A stretch of 64,000 bases of DNA, taken from positions 62,001 through 126,000 of the forward strand of contig NZ_SDHW01000001.1 in NCBI RefSeq assembly GCF_004118265.1, given 5' to 3'. This document shows positions 42,572 through 51,900 of this stretch, piece by piece. The notes under the pieces are model-generated. The model saw nothing but the letters and a program-made list of their open reading frames with translations, searched no databases and had not been told where the DNA came from. This DNA is from Lacibacter luteus. Its GTDB lineage: Bacteria; Bacteroidota; Bacteroidia; Chitinophagales; Chitinophagaceae. The position numbers were made by a program, and so were the translations under genes. Within the stretch, counting starts at the first letter, position 1. Each line of letters opens with the position of its first letter.

Positions 42572-42675
42572 TTACCTTAATAGTTCTATAATTGCTAACA
42601 GATTGCCAAAAAGATAACAACATTACCTGCGCTTGTGTAAAAGAATTAATAATAGCATCAACAAAAAAACAGAAC

Positions 42676-43518
42676 ATGAATTATAAACTTTTTGTCCCGG
42701 CGCTTGCTTTATTTCTTATTCAGGCTTTTTCTTGTAAAACGAGTAAAACAAATACATCAACTCCTTCTTCCGGCGAAGTAGTAAACCCTCCCACCATTGC
42801 TGCTCCTGTTGTAAGTGAAGGAAGCGAATATTTATACATGTATCGGTGGTATGTAACCGAATTAAACAGTAAGCCGGTTAGCTTGGGCGATAATGCAAAA
42901 GCGGCACATCTGTTATTTACTTCCGGCCAGGTGAACTCTGTTGCAGGATTTACCGGCTGTAACCGATTGAATGGCCGTTTTGAATTGCAGAAGGATAATG
43001 TGATTAAATTTTCTCCTTTGGCTGTAACTAAAATGGCTTGTTTAAATACAGGCAATATGGAGTCAGATTTTCTTGTCGCTTTGAATAAAACAAGCAAATG
43101 GATTATCCGTAACCAAACACTTTATTTCTATGAAGAAGATAAACTGCTTGTAAAGTTTGCATCTGTTGATGCTGCACTTGCTAAACTTGAAGGCAATTGG
43201 GAATTGAATTATATCTCCGGTATCCGCATTGCATTTGACGGATTATACCCGGAAAAGAAACCGTTTATCCGTTTCGATTTAGCTAACAGCCAGATAAACG
43301 GCAATACCGGTTGCAATGGTTTCAGCAGCAAATACAGTATTAACGGCAATACCATAAAGTTTACACCCGGCATTTCAACCATGATGGCCTGCCCCGGCAA
43401 TGGAGAAAAAACATTTACCGAAATGTTGAAGAAAGTAAACCGCTATGCATTAAGCGATGATAACACTCTCAACTTTTTAATTGATGATGTGGCTGTAATG
43501 CGTTTTGTACGGAAATAG
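42676..43518 (+). CDS. META-domain lipoprotein
   Basis: 280 residues from ATG 42676 (MNYKLFVPALALFLIQAFSC); the final Cys is the likely lipid attachment site. Two META domains (HslJ-like) follow: WYVTELNSKPVSLG...VAGFTGCNRLNGRFEL...MACLNTGN..., then NWELNYISGIRIAF...GNTGCNGFSSKYSI...MMACPGNGEKTF. Each keeps the TGCN and MAC pair. The protein is probably anchored in the outer membrane facing the periplasm. Members of this group are linked to stress and novobiocin tolerance in enterics; the role here is unknown. Confidence 0.85.
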   Translation: MNYKLFVPALALFLIQAFSCKTSKTNTSTPSSGEVVNPPTIAAPVVSEGSEYLYMYRWYVTELNSKPVSLGDNAKAAHLLFTSGQVNSVAGFTGCNRLNGRFELQKDNVIKFSPLAVTKMACLNTGNMESDFLVALNKTSKWIIRNQTLYFYEEDKLLVKFASVDAALAKLEGNWELNYISGIRIAFDGLYPEKKPFIRFDLANSQINGNTGCNGFSSKYSINGNTIKFTPGISTMMACPGNGEKTFTEMLKKVNRYALSDDNTLNFLIDDVAVMRFVRK

Positions 43519-43528
43519 AACATTCGCA

Positions 43529-45988
43529 TTATTTCTTAATCGTCTTCAGTACATCCGCTGTTTTACGTTTAACAGTGGATGTTTTATTAAAATTATAACT
43601 GAGTGTAATGCGATAATTTCTTGTTTGTGTGCGGCTGTAACTTTCTAAATTAAAATTCGGTCCGTAGGTAAATACCCTGTTGTTCTGTTGAATGAAGGGA
43701 TCGGTTGTATTGATGGAAACAATGATCTTTTTCTTAAACAGTTTTCGTTGTGCTCCAATGTTCATCGAAATATTGCTGCGCACAGTTCCCTGCGGATTGG
43801 CAAAACGGTTAAGTGAAAATGCCCCGGTAAACGTCCACAAGTCGTTGGGATTATAGTTGGTGCTGAAGTTGGAAGTAAATGTTCCGCCATCCCGAAACTT
43901 ACGCACCAGTTTATCGTATGCATCGTATTTGTTGTACGAATAGCTGGCACTTAAATTAGCTCTTAATTTACGACTGATGGTAAGTCCTGCCCATGTACTT
44001 GCTTCAAACTCCTGTCGGTTGCTTACATTATTCCATGTAACAATTGTTTTGCCATCGGTTTGCAGCGTACGTATCTGGCTGAATACATCTTCAACCAGGT
44101 TGTAACCAATGCTGATGTTTGTGAAATACTTGCTTTTTGTTTTACCTGCTACCAGATCGAACGTATGCGATTGTGATGGCAACAGATCAGGATTGCCATA
44201 ACGGAGGTTGTAAGGATCACCATAGTCAATAGCGGGATTTAATTCGCCAATGCCGGGGCGCCGCATTGTTCTCCGGTAAGAGAATGTAAGATTGGTTCCA
44301 TCCTTCCAGCTTCGATTTACGTTAGCAAAAGGCAGAAAGTTTAAATAGCGGTTGTATTCTGTTTTCTGATCTCTGAATAATTCAAACAAAAAATTCGTTT
44401 GCTCAACTGCTGAACCTGCTGTTACCGAAAAGCCCGGTTTAAAAATATGTTTCATCGATAACCGAGCACTGATGATGTCCTGGTGAAACATGAAATCATT
44501 ACTCAACAGATCTGACTTTAAGAATGTGTACTCCGGTTTTTTCATAAACTCTGTTACTAGCAGCACATCGCTGTTTGTTCGATAATAAGCAACACCTGTT
44601 GAAAGACTTGTTTTCTTATTACTCAGCTGCCTGTCGTAAATAATGTTAACACTATACCCGTTCGATTTGGTTTTGTTTGTTTGCCGTTGTGTACTGTCAA
44701 CTCCTGTGGGTGTATTATCGGCGTAGAGAAATTCCTGAAAATAATTACGTGTGTTCCTGCTCCAACCAAAGTTCGCAGCAGAGATCAACCGTATCGATTC
44801 ACCTGGTCTTTTGCTTTTGTGGATGTACGTAAAGTTGATCGATGGATTTTGATTGGCAGCTTCCGAAGCAATAGTACGTTCACTTAATCTCGAAATATTG
44901 TTGAAGCGATCGATATTGGTATAACGGTTAAATCCACTGTTATTACTGTTGCTTTGGTTGTACTGTGCAACAAAGTTGAAGCTGTTCCATTTGTTTGCTT
45001 CGTAATCAATATTTAACCGGAGGTTTGGTCGTATACTTTTGTTGAACGAGCTGTTGATTGTATTCAACTGATTGCTGGAGTCTTTGTAAATATTGGTGCG
45101 GTTGCTGTAACCATCTGTTTGAAATTCGTTGTAACCAACACCGGCATTCAGGTTTACAGCAAAGCCTTGCCTGCGGTAGTTGAAGTTGGTACTGATGCCT
45201 GTTTGTCCTCTTGTACCGGCATACAAATTCACTCTTGCACCAAAGCCTACTCTTCCTTTTTTTGTTACAATATTAATTACCCCTCCCTGTTCGTTTGCGT
45301 ATTGTGGTGGAGGGTTAGTGAGTACTTCAATTTTTTCAATCATACTGCCGGGCATACTTTCCAATAAGTCCTGCAGTTGTTGTGCATTTAATTCAACAGG
45401 TTTATCATCAATTAAAATCTTGGGTTCTTTGCCACGCACTGCAATTTTTCCATCGGCATCGGTTGTTACAAGTGGCGTTTGCTTCAGCAATTCGGTAGCG
45501 GTGCTGCCATTGCTCAAAGCACTTTCGCCAACGTTGAACGTGATATTTCCTTCCTTCGATTCGATCAAAGGTTTCTCTACAAAGATCACCACCTCCGAAA
45601 GCTCAACCGATTGGTTGCTGAGCGAAATATCGTTCAAGTTAAAATCAGCCCGGTCTGTACGCAGATGAATACTATCGATGGTCAATGTACGGTAACCAAC
45701 AGCACTGATACGAATTTTGTAATAGCCCAATTGCAGGTTCGCTAAATGGAAGCCCCCGTTTTTATCGGTTAAAAACACAGTTTGCCTGCTTGTATCGGTA
45801 TAAGGAATGGCCGCAACGGTAGCTCCCATCACAGCTTTCTGGTTGCTTGTATCGATAACTGTTCCAACAAGCAGCCCGTCTTTTTTAAGCTGTTGGGCGC
45901 TTACTAAGCAGGAAATCAAGGTTAGAATGATAAAAAGGAAACTAAATCTCAAATGAAAGGGTTGATTTTGAGTAAAGATAATTTTCAA
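43529..45988 (-). CDS. TonB-dependent receptor-like outer-membrane protein
   Basis: About 819 residues. A signal peptide (RFSFLFIILTLISCLVSAQQ) is followed by a carboxypeptidase-regulatory-like domain (LLVGTVIDTSNQKAVMGATV; NGGFHLANLQLGYYKIRISA), a plug region (ATELLKQTPLVTTDADGKIA; PGSMIEKIEVLTNPPPQYA) and a long barrel of the OMP_b-brl_3 group. No SusD partner gene lies nearby, so the ligand cannot be inferred. No ATG exists near the signal peptide; TTG at 45988 or TTG at 45952 must serve. The second gives a standard 21-residue signal peptide. Confidence 0.88.
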   Translation of the reverse strand: MKIIFTQNQPFHLRFSFLFIILTLISCLVSAQQLKKDGLLVGTVIDTSNQKAVMGATVAAIPYTDTSRQTVFLTDKNGGFHLANLQLGYYKIRISAVGYRTLTIDSIHLRTDRADFNLNDISLSNQSVELSEVVIFVEKPLIESKEGNITFNVGESALSNGSTATELLKQTPLVTTDADGKIAVRGKEPKILIDDKPVELNAQQLQDLLESMPGSMIEKIEVLTNPPPQYANEQGGVINIVTKKGRVGFGARVNLYAGTRGQTGISTNFNYRRQGFAVNLNAGVGYNEFQTDGYSNRTNIYKDSSNQLNTINSSFNKSIRPNLRLNIDYEANKWNSFNFVAQYNQSNSNNSGFNRYTNIDRFNNISRLSERTIASEAANQNPSINFTYIHKSKRPGESIRLISAANFGWSRNTRNYFQEFLYADNTPTGVDSTQRQTNKTKSNGYSVNIIYDRQLSNKKTSLSTGVAYYRTNSDVLLVTEFMKKPEYTFLKSDLLSNDFMFHQDIISARLSMKHIFKPGFSVTAGSAVEQTNFLFELFRDQKTEYNRYLNFLPFANVNRSWKDGTNLTFSYRRTMRRPGIGELNPAIDYGDPYNLRYGNPDLLPSQSHTFDLVAGKTKSKYFTNISIGYNLVEDVFSQIRTLQTDGKTIVTWNNVSNRQEFEASTWAGLTISRKLRANLSASYSYNKYDAYDKLVRKFRDGGTFTSNFSTNYNPNDLWTFTGAFSLNRFANPQGTVRSNISMNIGAQRKLFKKKIIVSINTTDPFIQQNNRVFTYGPNFNLESYSRTQTRNYRITLSYNFNKTSTVKRKTADVLKTIKK

Positions 45989-46064
45989 AGCTACTCAACA
46001 GGCTTGCTATTCCATCAGCGGTATCTTTTGCTGTCAATCTGTCACTACTTCGGGATTCTTTCGC

Positions 46065-46072
46065 TAACTTTG
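46065..46072 (+). promoter_or_regulatory. Candidate -7 element of the miaB operon
   Basis: TAACTTTG matches TAnnTTTG exactly and lies 16 bases before the ATG at 46089, which predicts a leader of about 10 bases. The in-frame TTG at 46083 is therefore unlikely as a start. Confidence 0.5.
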
Positions 46073-46088
46073 CCTGCTCAATTTGCGA

Positions 46089-47519
46089 ATGAATATGATG
46101 GATCTGATGACAGACAACAAGGTACACGACGAAAGCCGTCAAGGTGAAGCTTATGCGCCTTTTGCCAACGACCCCAATCAATACAAAAAGAAGTTTTATA
46201 TCGAAAGCTATGGCTGCCAGATGAATTTCAGCGACAGCGAAATTGTAGCCAGCATCCTCAATAGTGCGGGCTATGGTGCCACACGTGATATGGAAGAAGC
46301 CGACTTGGTTTTGCTCAACACCTGTTCCATCAGGGAAAAGGCCGAGCAAACTATCCGCAAACGCCTTACCGAATTCCGCAAAGCTAAAATGCGCAAACCC
46401 GGAATGCTGGTAGGTGTACTGGGCTGTATGGCCGAACGTTTAAAAGCAAACCTGCTGGAAGAAGAAAAGCTGGTGGATATGGTGGTTGGCCCCGATGCTT
46501 ACCGCACATTGCCCGGCTTGATTGTAGAAGCAGAAGGTGGACAAAAATCGGTGAATGTATTGCTGAGCCGTGATGAAACTTATGCTGATATTTCGCCGGT
46601 GCGTTTGGAAAGCAATGGTGTAAGTGCATTTATCTCTATCATGCGTGGCTGTAATAATATGTGCAGTTTTTGCGTGGTACCGTTTACACGAGGCAGAGAA
46701 CGTAGTCGTGATGCACAATCAATTGTTGCCGAAGCACAGGATCTGTTTGATCGTGGCTTTCGTGAAGTAACCTTGCTCGGGCAGAATGTAGACAGCTATT
46801 ATTTTGTGGATGAAAAGAGTAATGAGACGGTTTCATTCGCCAACCTTATGGAACGTGTGGCGCTGATCTCTCCCGATCTGCGTGTTCGTTTTTCAACTTC
46901 GCACCCGAAAGATATTACCGATGAAGTGCTGCATGTAATGGCGAAGTATGAAAACATCTGCAACTATATTCATCTGCCGGTGCAAAGTGGTAACACACGT
47001 GTGCTGCAGCTGATGAACAGAACCTACACCCGTGAATGGTACATGAAGAAAGTGGATCGCATTAAGGAAATTATTCCCGATTGCGGTATCAGTTCCGATA
47101 TCATTGCAGGCTTTTGTTCTGAAACGGAAGAAGAACACCAGGATACATTGAGTATTATGGATTACAGCCAATACGATTACAGCTATATGTTCTTCTACAG
47201 TGAGCGTCCGGGAACGTTGGCAGCACGCCGTTATAAAGATGATGTGCCGGAAGATGTGAAGAAACGTCGTTTGCAGGAGATCGTAGATAAGCAATACTAT
47301 CTTTCATTAGACAGTAACAAACGGGATGTTGGCCGCACCTACAAAGTATTGATAGAAGGCGAAAGCAAAAAAGATGCAAATGCGTGGATGGGCCGCAACT
47401 CACAAAACAAAGTAATTGTATTTGCAAAAGAGCAGTACGATTTAAAGAAAGGCGATTACATCAATGTAACTGTAACCGACTGCACCAAAGGAACGTTGCT
47501 TGCTGTAATTGAAAAATAA
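46089..47519 (+). CDS. miaB: tRNA-2-methylthio-N6-isopentenyladenosine synthase
   Basis: 476 residues from ATG 46089; two further ATGs follow within 9 bases. It adds a methylthio group to isopentenylated A37 of tRNAs. The N-terminal MTTase domain has three Cys in [21 protein letters not shown] and GCMAERL. The radical-SAM motif is [20 protein letters not shown] (CxxxCxxC). A TRAM domain closes the chain ([20 protein letters not shown]). It is followed after 5 bases by the sigma-54 activator gene. Confidence 0.96.
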   Translation: MNMMDLMTDNKVHDESRQGEAYAPFANDPNQYKKKFYIESYGCQMNFSDSEIVASILNSAGYGATRDMEEADLVLLNTCSIREKAEQTIRKRLTEFRKAKMRKPGMLVGVLGCMAERLKANLLEEEKLVDMVVGPDAYRTLPGLIVEAEGGQKSVNVLLSRDETYADISPVRLESNGVSAFISIMRGCNNMCSFCVVPFTRGRERSRDAQSIVAEAQDLFDRGFREVTLLGQNVDSYYFVDEKSNETVSFANLMERVALISPDLRVRFSTSHPKDITDEVLHVMAKYENICNYIHLPVQSGNTRVLQLMNRTYTREWYMKKVDRIKEIIPDCGISSDIIAGFCSETEEEHQDTLSIMDYSQYDYSYMFFYSERPGTLAARRYKDDVPEDVKKRRLQEIVDKQYYLSLDSNKRDVGRTYKVLIEGESKKDANAWMGRNSQNKVIVFAKEQYDLKKGDYINVTVTDCTKGTLLAVIEK

Positions 47520-47524
47520 CAATC

Positions 47525-48778
47525 ATGGATTTACAAACAATAAAGAACAGGTTTGGCATTATTGGTAACTCCCCCGCCCTCAACCATGCGTTGAATGTGG
47601 CAGTGCAGGTGAGTGCAACGGATTTAACGGTATTGATCAATGGAGAAAGTGGTGTAGGTAAAGAAGTGTTTTCGCAGATCATTCATTCCTTATCGGCACG
47701 CAAACACAACCCGTTTATTGCGGTTAACTGTGGTGCTATACCCGAAGGAACGATTGATTCGGAATTGTTTGGTCATGAAAAAGGTTCGTTTACCGGTGCG
47801 GTAGATACACGTAAAGGTTATTTTGAAACAGTAAACGGCGGTACTATTTTCCTTGATGAAATTGGTGAAATGCCATTGGGCACACAGGCTCGTTTGCTGC
47901 GTGTATTGGAAACAGGTGAGTTCATACGTGTAGGTTCATCGAAAGTGCAAAAGACCGATGTACGTGTTATTGCAGCTACCAATAAAGAACTACTGGAGTA
48001 CACACAAACCAATAAGTTCAGAGAAGATCTCTACTATCGTTTAAATACAGTGCCCATTCGTGTACCTGCATTGCGAGACAGGAAAGAAGATATTCCACTC
48101 CTTTTCCGTAAGTTTTCGGTTGATTTTGCTGAACGTTATAAAACAACACCCGTACAACTGGAAGAGGATGCGAAAAATCTGTTAATCAGTTATCCTTTCC
48201 CCGGTAATGTGCGGGAATTGAAGAATATTGCAGAGCAGATCTCAGTTCTTTCGATCAATAAAATTGTTTCATCGAAAGATCTGACTGTGTTTTTACCCGA
48301 ACGTAGCTTTAACCGTCTTCCGGTATTGGCGCATCAACAACCGGTTGCCGGAAGCGGAACAGAATTTGCCAACGAACGGGAGATTTTATACAAGCTCTTT
48401 TTCGATATGAAGCGTGATGTAACCGAGCTGAAGAAAATGTTTTTAGAAGTGTTGCAGCACGGTGGTACTGCCGTACAAATGCCTGGCAATTTTTTTAATG
48501 AAACATTGATGCCGGAACATAAGCCGATGGAAGTTGCCCCGCAACCGGTATTGAGTCCGGTGCAACCAAATCAACCAATGATCATTGGCAGCAATGGCGA
48601 TATTCATGAACATGTGGAGGTGGAAGAAAGTCTCAACATCATGGATAAAGAAAAAGAACTCATCATTAAAGCACTGAAGAAACATAAAAGCAAACGTAGA
48701 GATGCTGCACTCGACTTGGGCATCAGCGAACGCACACTGTACAGAAAATTGAAGGAGTATGATATTGAAGAACTTTAA
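47525..48778 (+). CDS. Sigma-54-interacting AAA+ transcription activator without receiver domain
   Basis: 417 residues. The AAA+ domain starts almost at once (IIGNSPALNHALNVAVQV): Walker A GESGVGKE, the sigma-54 contact loop ELFGHEKGSFTGAVD (GSFTGA in place of GAFTGA), Walker B GGTIFLDEIGEM and PFPGNVRELKNIAEQ. The C-terminus is a Fis-type helix-turn-helix (RRDAALDLGISERTLYRKLK). No N-terminal sensor domain is present, so activity is probably set by expression or a partner. It lies between miaB and lptE, an order conserved in Bacteroidota, and overlaps lptE by 20 bases. Confidence 0.93.
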   Translation: MDLQTIKNRFGIIGNSPALNHALNVAVQVSATDLTVLINGESGVGKEVFSQIIHSLSARKHNPFIAVNCGAIPEGTIDSELFGHEKGSFTGAVDTRKGYFETVNGGTIFLDEIGEMPLGTQARLLRVLETGEFIRVGSSKVQKTDVRVIAATNKELLEYTQTNKFREDLYYRLNTVPIRVPALRDRKEDIPLLFRKFSVDFAERYKTTPVQLEEDAKNLLISYPFPGNVRELKNIAEQISVLSINKIVSSKDLTVFLPERSFNRLPVLAHQQPVAGSGTEFANEREILYKLFFDMKRDVTELKKMFLEVLQHGGTAVQMPGNFFNETLMPEHKPMEVAPQPVLSPVQPNQPMIIGSNGDIHEHVEVEESLNIMDKEKELIIKALKKHKSKRRDAALDLGISERTLYRKLKEYDIEEL

Positions 48779-49340
48779 TAAAAATCCAAAGTACAAAGCA
48801 CAAAGTACAAAGTACGGTACTCCGCAATTTGTAAAGCTTTACAAGTTGGCAACTGTTTCGTACCTCGTACTTCTTACCTCGTACATCCTTTCCTCCTGCT
48901 ATTCCTTTAAAGATGTTTCAATAGAGCCCGAAGCAAAAACGGTTCGTATCAGTTATATCGATAACCGTGCAAAAATCATCAATCCAAATCTCAGCCAACG
49001 GTTAACCGATAAACTTCGTCAGAAAGTAGTCAATCAAACAAGATTATCACAAACCAATAACGATGAAGCGCATTACGATATCAGCGGACAAATTACCGAT
49101 TACTATGTAACAACATCGGGTATATCCAATCAGCAGGCTGCAACAAACCGTTTAAACGTAACGGTGCACATCATCTTTAAAAACCGTATCGACGATAAGA
49201 AAAGTTTTGAAACAGACTTTACACGCAACTTCGATTTTTCTGCAAGTCTTTCGTTAAACCAGGCCGAAGCATCCTTAACCGATCTTGTTGTACAAAACTT
49301 AACCGACGAAATTTTTAACCGCATTTTTTCTAACTGGTAA
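48759..49340 (+). CDS. lptE: LptE-like outer-membrane assembly lipoprotein with repeat-derived N-terminus
   Basis: 193 residues if ATG 48759 is used. LSSCYSFKDVSIEPEAKTVR contains the lipobox Cys and the start of the LptE domain, and ISYIDNRAKIINPNLSQRLT follows. The family supports LPS transport with LptD. The first 45 residues (KNFNKNPKYKAQSTKYG..., then LYKLATVSYLVLLTSYIL) are encoded by an interspersed repeat, including most of the signal peptide. That is unusual. The start overlaps the upstream gene by 20 bases. A later start cannot include a whole signal peptide from non-repeat DNA. Confidence 0.8.
   Translation: MILKNFNKNPKYKAQSTKYGTPQFVKLYKLATVSYLVLLTSYILSSCYSFKDVSIEPEAKTVRISYIDNRAKIINPNLSQRLTDKLRQKVVNQTRLSQTNNDEAHYDISGQITDYYVTTSGISNQQAATNRLNVTVHIIFKNRIDDKKSFETDFTRNFDFSASLSLNQAEASLTDLVVQNLTDEIFNRIFSNW
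48786..48884. repeat. AAAGTAC / GTAC..TC repeat pair inside the 5' end of lptE (CGTACTT copy 4)
   Basis: AAAGTAC-type units (CCAAAGTACAAAGCACAAAG, then TACAAAGTACGGTAC) lie at 48786-48820. The inverted type TTCGTACCTCGTACTTCTTA, then CCTCGTAC, lies at 48857-48884. Together they can fold on themselves. The second half is the same family as the repeats at 12.7, 16.2 and 41.0 kb. Confidence 0.65.
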
Positions 49341-49362
49341 CTTTTTCGTTTACTTTGCCGCA

Positions 49363-50367
49363 ATGATGAATGCAGATGCTTTTAACCGATTGCTGCAGCA
49401 ACCTTCTTTACTGAAAGAAACTTCACTTGCAGAACTCGAACAGCTGGCCTACGAATATCCATGGTTCAGCACCGCACATTTATTGGTTGCTGCAAAAAAG
49501 CAACAAAACAATGTAGCCGATACAGAACAACAATTGCAGAAAGCAGTTGCTTACACAGCTAAACCTTTATGGCTTACCAACAGGTATAAATTATTTTCAA
49601 ATGCACTGGCAGGTAAAACTGCTGTTGCTGAAAAGGAAACTGTAATTGCAGACGAAAACGATGCGGCTATTGATGCAATGGTACTTGTTGAAGCTGAAGA
49701 TACACGGGAGAAAGTTGAATTTGCAGAAGATGAAACTGCCTACGATGCGGCAGTAGTGCTCGATGCCGAAGCTGAAATAGAAACTGCAAAATTGCTGGAA
49801 GATGCCGAAGCTGAAGCGGCCGCCGAAGCCATGATCGCAGCAGATGCAGAGCGTGAAGTGGCCGACTTTATTGAAAAAACAGATGCAGAACTGGCTGCTG
49901 ATGCCGCAATTGAAAGTGCAGATGCACAGGATGCAATGCAGGAATCGATCAATAAAATAATAACTGCAACCCCTGCCCCTGCTGCACAGCCGCTGGAACC
50001 GGTGTTTACCTTCGAACCTTTTCATACTGTTGATTATTTTGCTTCGCAGGGAATTAAACTCACAGAAGACCGTCTTGGTAACGATGTATTGGGCAACCAG
50101 GTAAAAAGCTTCACCCAATGGCTCCGTTCAATGAAGAAGATCTATGTTGAAGAGAAGAAACAACTCGACTCGAACGAAGAAGAACGGGTTGTAACCAAGG
50201 CTACCGAAAGCAACCAGCAGGAAGATGTTATTACCGAAACAATGGCCGAAGTACTGGCTAAACAAGGCCGAAAGGCGCAAGCCATTGATTTGTACAGTAA
50301 ATTAAGTTTGCTGCATCCCGAAAAAAGCGTTTATTTTGCCTCCCGTATTGAAGAATTAAAACAATAA
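49363..50367 (+). CDS. Acidic Ala/Glu-rich protein with C-terminal helical-repeat segment, unknown function
   Basis: 334 residues. The N-terminus (MMNADAFNRLLQQPSLLKET; LEQLAYEYPWFSTAHLLVAA) is a compact helical domain. Residues about 90-200 are a low-complexity stretch of Ala, Glu and Asp. The last 50 residues (VITETMAEVLAKQGRKAQAI, DLYSKLSLLHPEKSVYFA) look like a single tetratricopeptide-type hairpin. It sits between lptE and secG, a position I recall as conserved in Bacteroidota, but no function is established. Possibly a scaffold in envelope biogenesis (inference). Confidence 0.75.
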   Translation: MMNADAFNRLLQQPSLLKETSLAELEQLAYEYPWFSTAHLLVAAKKQQNNVADTEQQLQKAVAYTAKPLWLTNRYKLFSNALAGKTAVAEKETVIADENDAAIDAMVLVEAEDTREKVEFAEDETAYDAAVVLDAEAEIETAKLLEDAEAEAAAEAMIAADAEREVADFIEKTDAELAADAAIESADAQDAMQESINKIITATPAPAAQPLEPVFTFEPFHTVDYFASQGIKLTEDRLGNDVLGNQVKSFTQWLRSMKKIYVEEKKQLDSNEEERVVTKATESNQQEDVITETMAEVLAKQGRKAQAIDLYSKLSLLHPEKSVYFASRIEELKQ

Positions 50368-50370
50368 ACA

Positions 50371-50706
50371 ATGACTTGGTTATTCATTATACTGGTAGTT
50401 TTGGCCAGTGCATTATTAGGATTCGTGGTGTTGGTACAAAACCCGAAAGGCGGTGGCCTCAGTGGTTCTGTTGCCGGTTTCAGCAACCAGTTTATGGGTG
50501 TTAAACAAACAACTGATGTATTGGAAAAAGGTACCTGGTTATTTGCAACCATCATTGCGGTTCTTTGCCTTGTATCTTCTTTATTCATTTCAGAAGTTGA
50601 GGGTTCAGGTGGTTCAGGCAACCTCGATAAAGTGCCTGCAACACAACAAAGCCGTCCTGCAACAAACAACACAACTGTTCCTGCTGCGCCAGCACAACAG
50701 AAATAA
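50371..50706 (+). CDS. secG: Preprotein translocase subunit SecG
   Basis: 111 residues with two membrane helices: WLFIILVVLASALLGFVVLV, then the loop QNPKGGGLSGSVAGFSNQF, then LFATIIAVLCLVSSLFIS. The loop with the NPKGGGL motif is diagnostic. The C-terminal tail is Ala/Gln/Pro-rich, as in relatives. It starts 3 bases after the previous gene and is followed by a terminator. Confidence 0.94.
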   Translation: MTWLFIILVVLASALLGFVVLVQNPKGGGLSGSVAGFSNQFMGVKQTTDVLEKGTWLFATIIAVLCLVSSLFISEVEGSGGSGNLDKVPATQQSRPATNNTTVPAAPAQQK

Positions 50707-50725
50707 TTGTAAAAATATTTTACGA

Positions 50726-50753
50726 AACCCCGGCCTTGCGTCGGGGTTTTTTG
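50726..50753 (+). terminator. Intrinsic terminator after secG
   Basis: AACCCCG (50726-50732) and CGGGGTT (50742-50748) form the stem, followed by TTTTTTG. It lies 20 bases after the secG stop. Confidence 0.85.
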
Positions 50754-50850
50754 TTTTATTTTGAAAACGGACGAAACGATCGCTTGTCGTTCGTTTATGG
50801 CATAATAATTTCTCTAAGACCAATGCTCTGAATAAACCATTATCTCTCAA

Positions 50851-51873
50851 ATGAAAAAAGTTATCGGCTATAGTTTTCTAATTCTTTCTCTTATCGCCTT
50901 ATTTTTTGCATGGAAGTTCTTCGGCAGTGCTACTGCATTTAAAGACTCAAAAAAATATCTCTACATCTACACAGGCAACGCCAATCAAAAAGCGGTGATG
51001 CAATCATTAAAGGATTCCGGCTTTTTAAAAAATCCGGCGTTGTTTGAAACAGTTGCCGGTCGTTTAGATGTGTGGGAGCGTTTACGTCCCGGTAAATATG
51101 AAATTGAAAAAGGAAGCAGCCTGTTTACACTTGCACGCAAGCTGCGTAACGGTTCGCAAACTCCGGTTAACCTCGTTATAACCAAACTGCGTACAAGAAA
51201 CGATTTTGCAGGATTGGTCGGCCGCAAATTCGAATCGGACTCAACAGCGATGTTGCAGTTTATGAACAGCAATGATTCGTTGAAGAAATTTGATCTGGAT
51301 ACAAATACAGTAATGACGACTGTATTTCCCAATACCTATTCCCTGCTTTGGAATTCGGAACCGCAAAAGATATTCCGTAAGCTGAATGAACAACGTACAA
51401 AATTCTGGACGACTGAACGCAAACAAAAAGCAGCAGCACTTGGATTAACCACAGCCGAAGTGCATACGCTTGCATCGATTGTTGAAGAAGAAACCTTACG
51501 CAACGATGAAAAGCCAACTGTTGCCAGTGTATATCTTAATCGTTTAAATAAGGGAATGAATCTTGGTGCCGATCCTACAGTAAAGTTTGCAGTTGGTGAT
51601 TTCAGTTTAAAGCGCATTCTTTTTGGTCACATTAATTCAACTGCTTCATCGCCGTACAATACGTATCGTAACAAAGGGCTGCCTCCCGGACCAATCTGTA
51701 CACCATCTGAAAAAACCATTGATGCTGTTTTGAATGCTGCTAAAACCGATTACCTGTTCTTTTGTGCAAAGCCTAACGGCAACGGGTACCATGCATTTGC
51801 ATCGAACGATATTGAGCACGCAAAAAATGCCAAAACTTACCAGCAATGGCTCGATAGTTTAAACATAAAATAA
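50851..51873 (+). CDS. mltG: Endolytic murein transglycosylase MltG
   Basis: 340 residues. An N-terminal membrane helix (VIGYSFLILSLIALFFAWKF) anchors a periplasmic YceG domain. The catalytic Glu lies in ASIVEEETLRNDEKPTVASV. LNKGMNLGADPTVKFA, NSTASSPYNTYRNKGLPPGP and DYLFFCAKPNGNGYHAFASN are the conserved family motifs. It cleaves nascent glycan strands and sets their length. It ends 27 bases before the BrkB-like gene. Confidence 0.95.
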   Translation: MKKVIGYSFLILSLIALFFAWKFFGSATAFKDSKKYLYIYTGNANQKAVMQSLKDSGFLKNPALFETVAGRLDVWERLRPGKYEIEKGSSLFTLARKLRNGSQTPVNLVITKLRTRNDFAGLVGRKFESDSTAMLQFMNSNDSLKKFDLDTNTVMTTVFPNTYSLLWNSEPQKIFRKLNEQRTKFWTTERKQKAAALGLTTAEVHTLASIVEEETLRNDEKPTVASVYLNRLNKGMNLGADPTVKFAVGDFSLKRILFGHINSTASSPYNTYRNKGLPPGPICTPSEKTIDAVLNAAKTDYLFFCAKPNGNGYHAFASNDIEHAKNAKTYQQWLDSLNIK

Positions 51874-51900
51874 GCACTAAAACAAGTACTTTCGGCCTGC

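Noticed and set aside
45180-45668. Antisense frame of 162 codons inside the TonB receptor gene
   Set aside because: Ser/Pro/Leu-rich shadow of a well-supported gene; no start signals or homology.
49597-50118. Long antisense frame (173 codons) opposite the acidic protein gene
   Set aside because: It arises from the Ala/Glu-rich codon pattern on the other strand (Cys/Phe-rich translation) and has no independent support.
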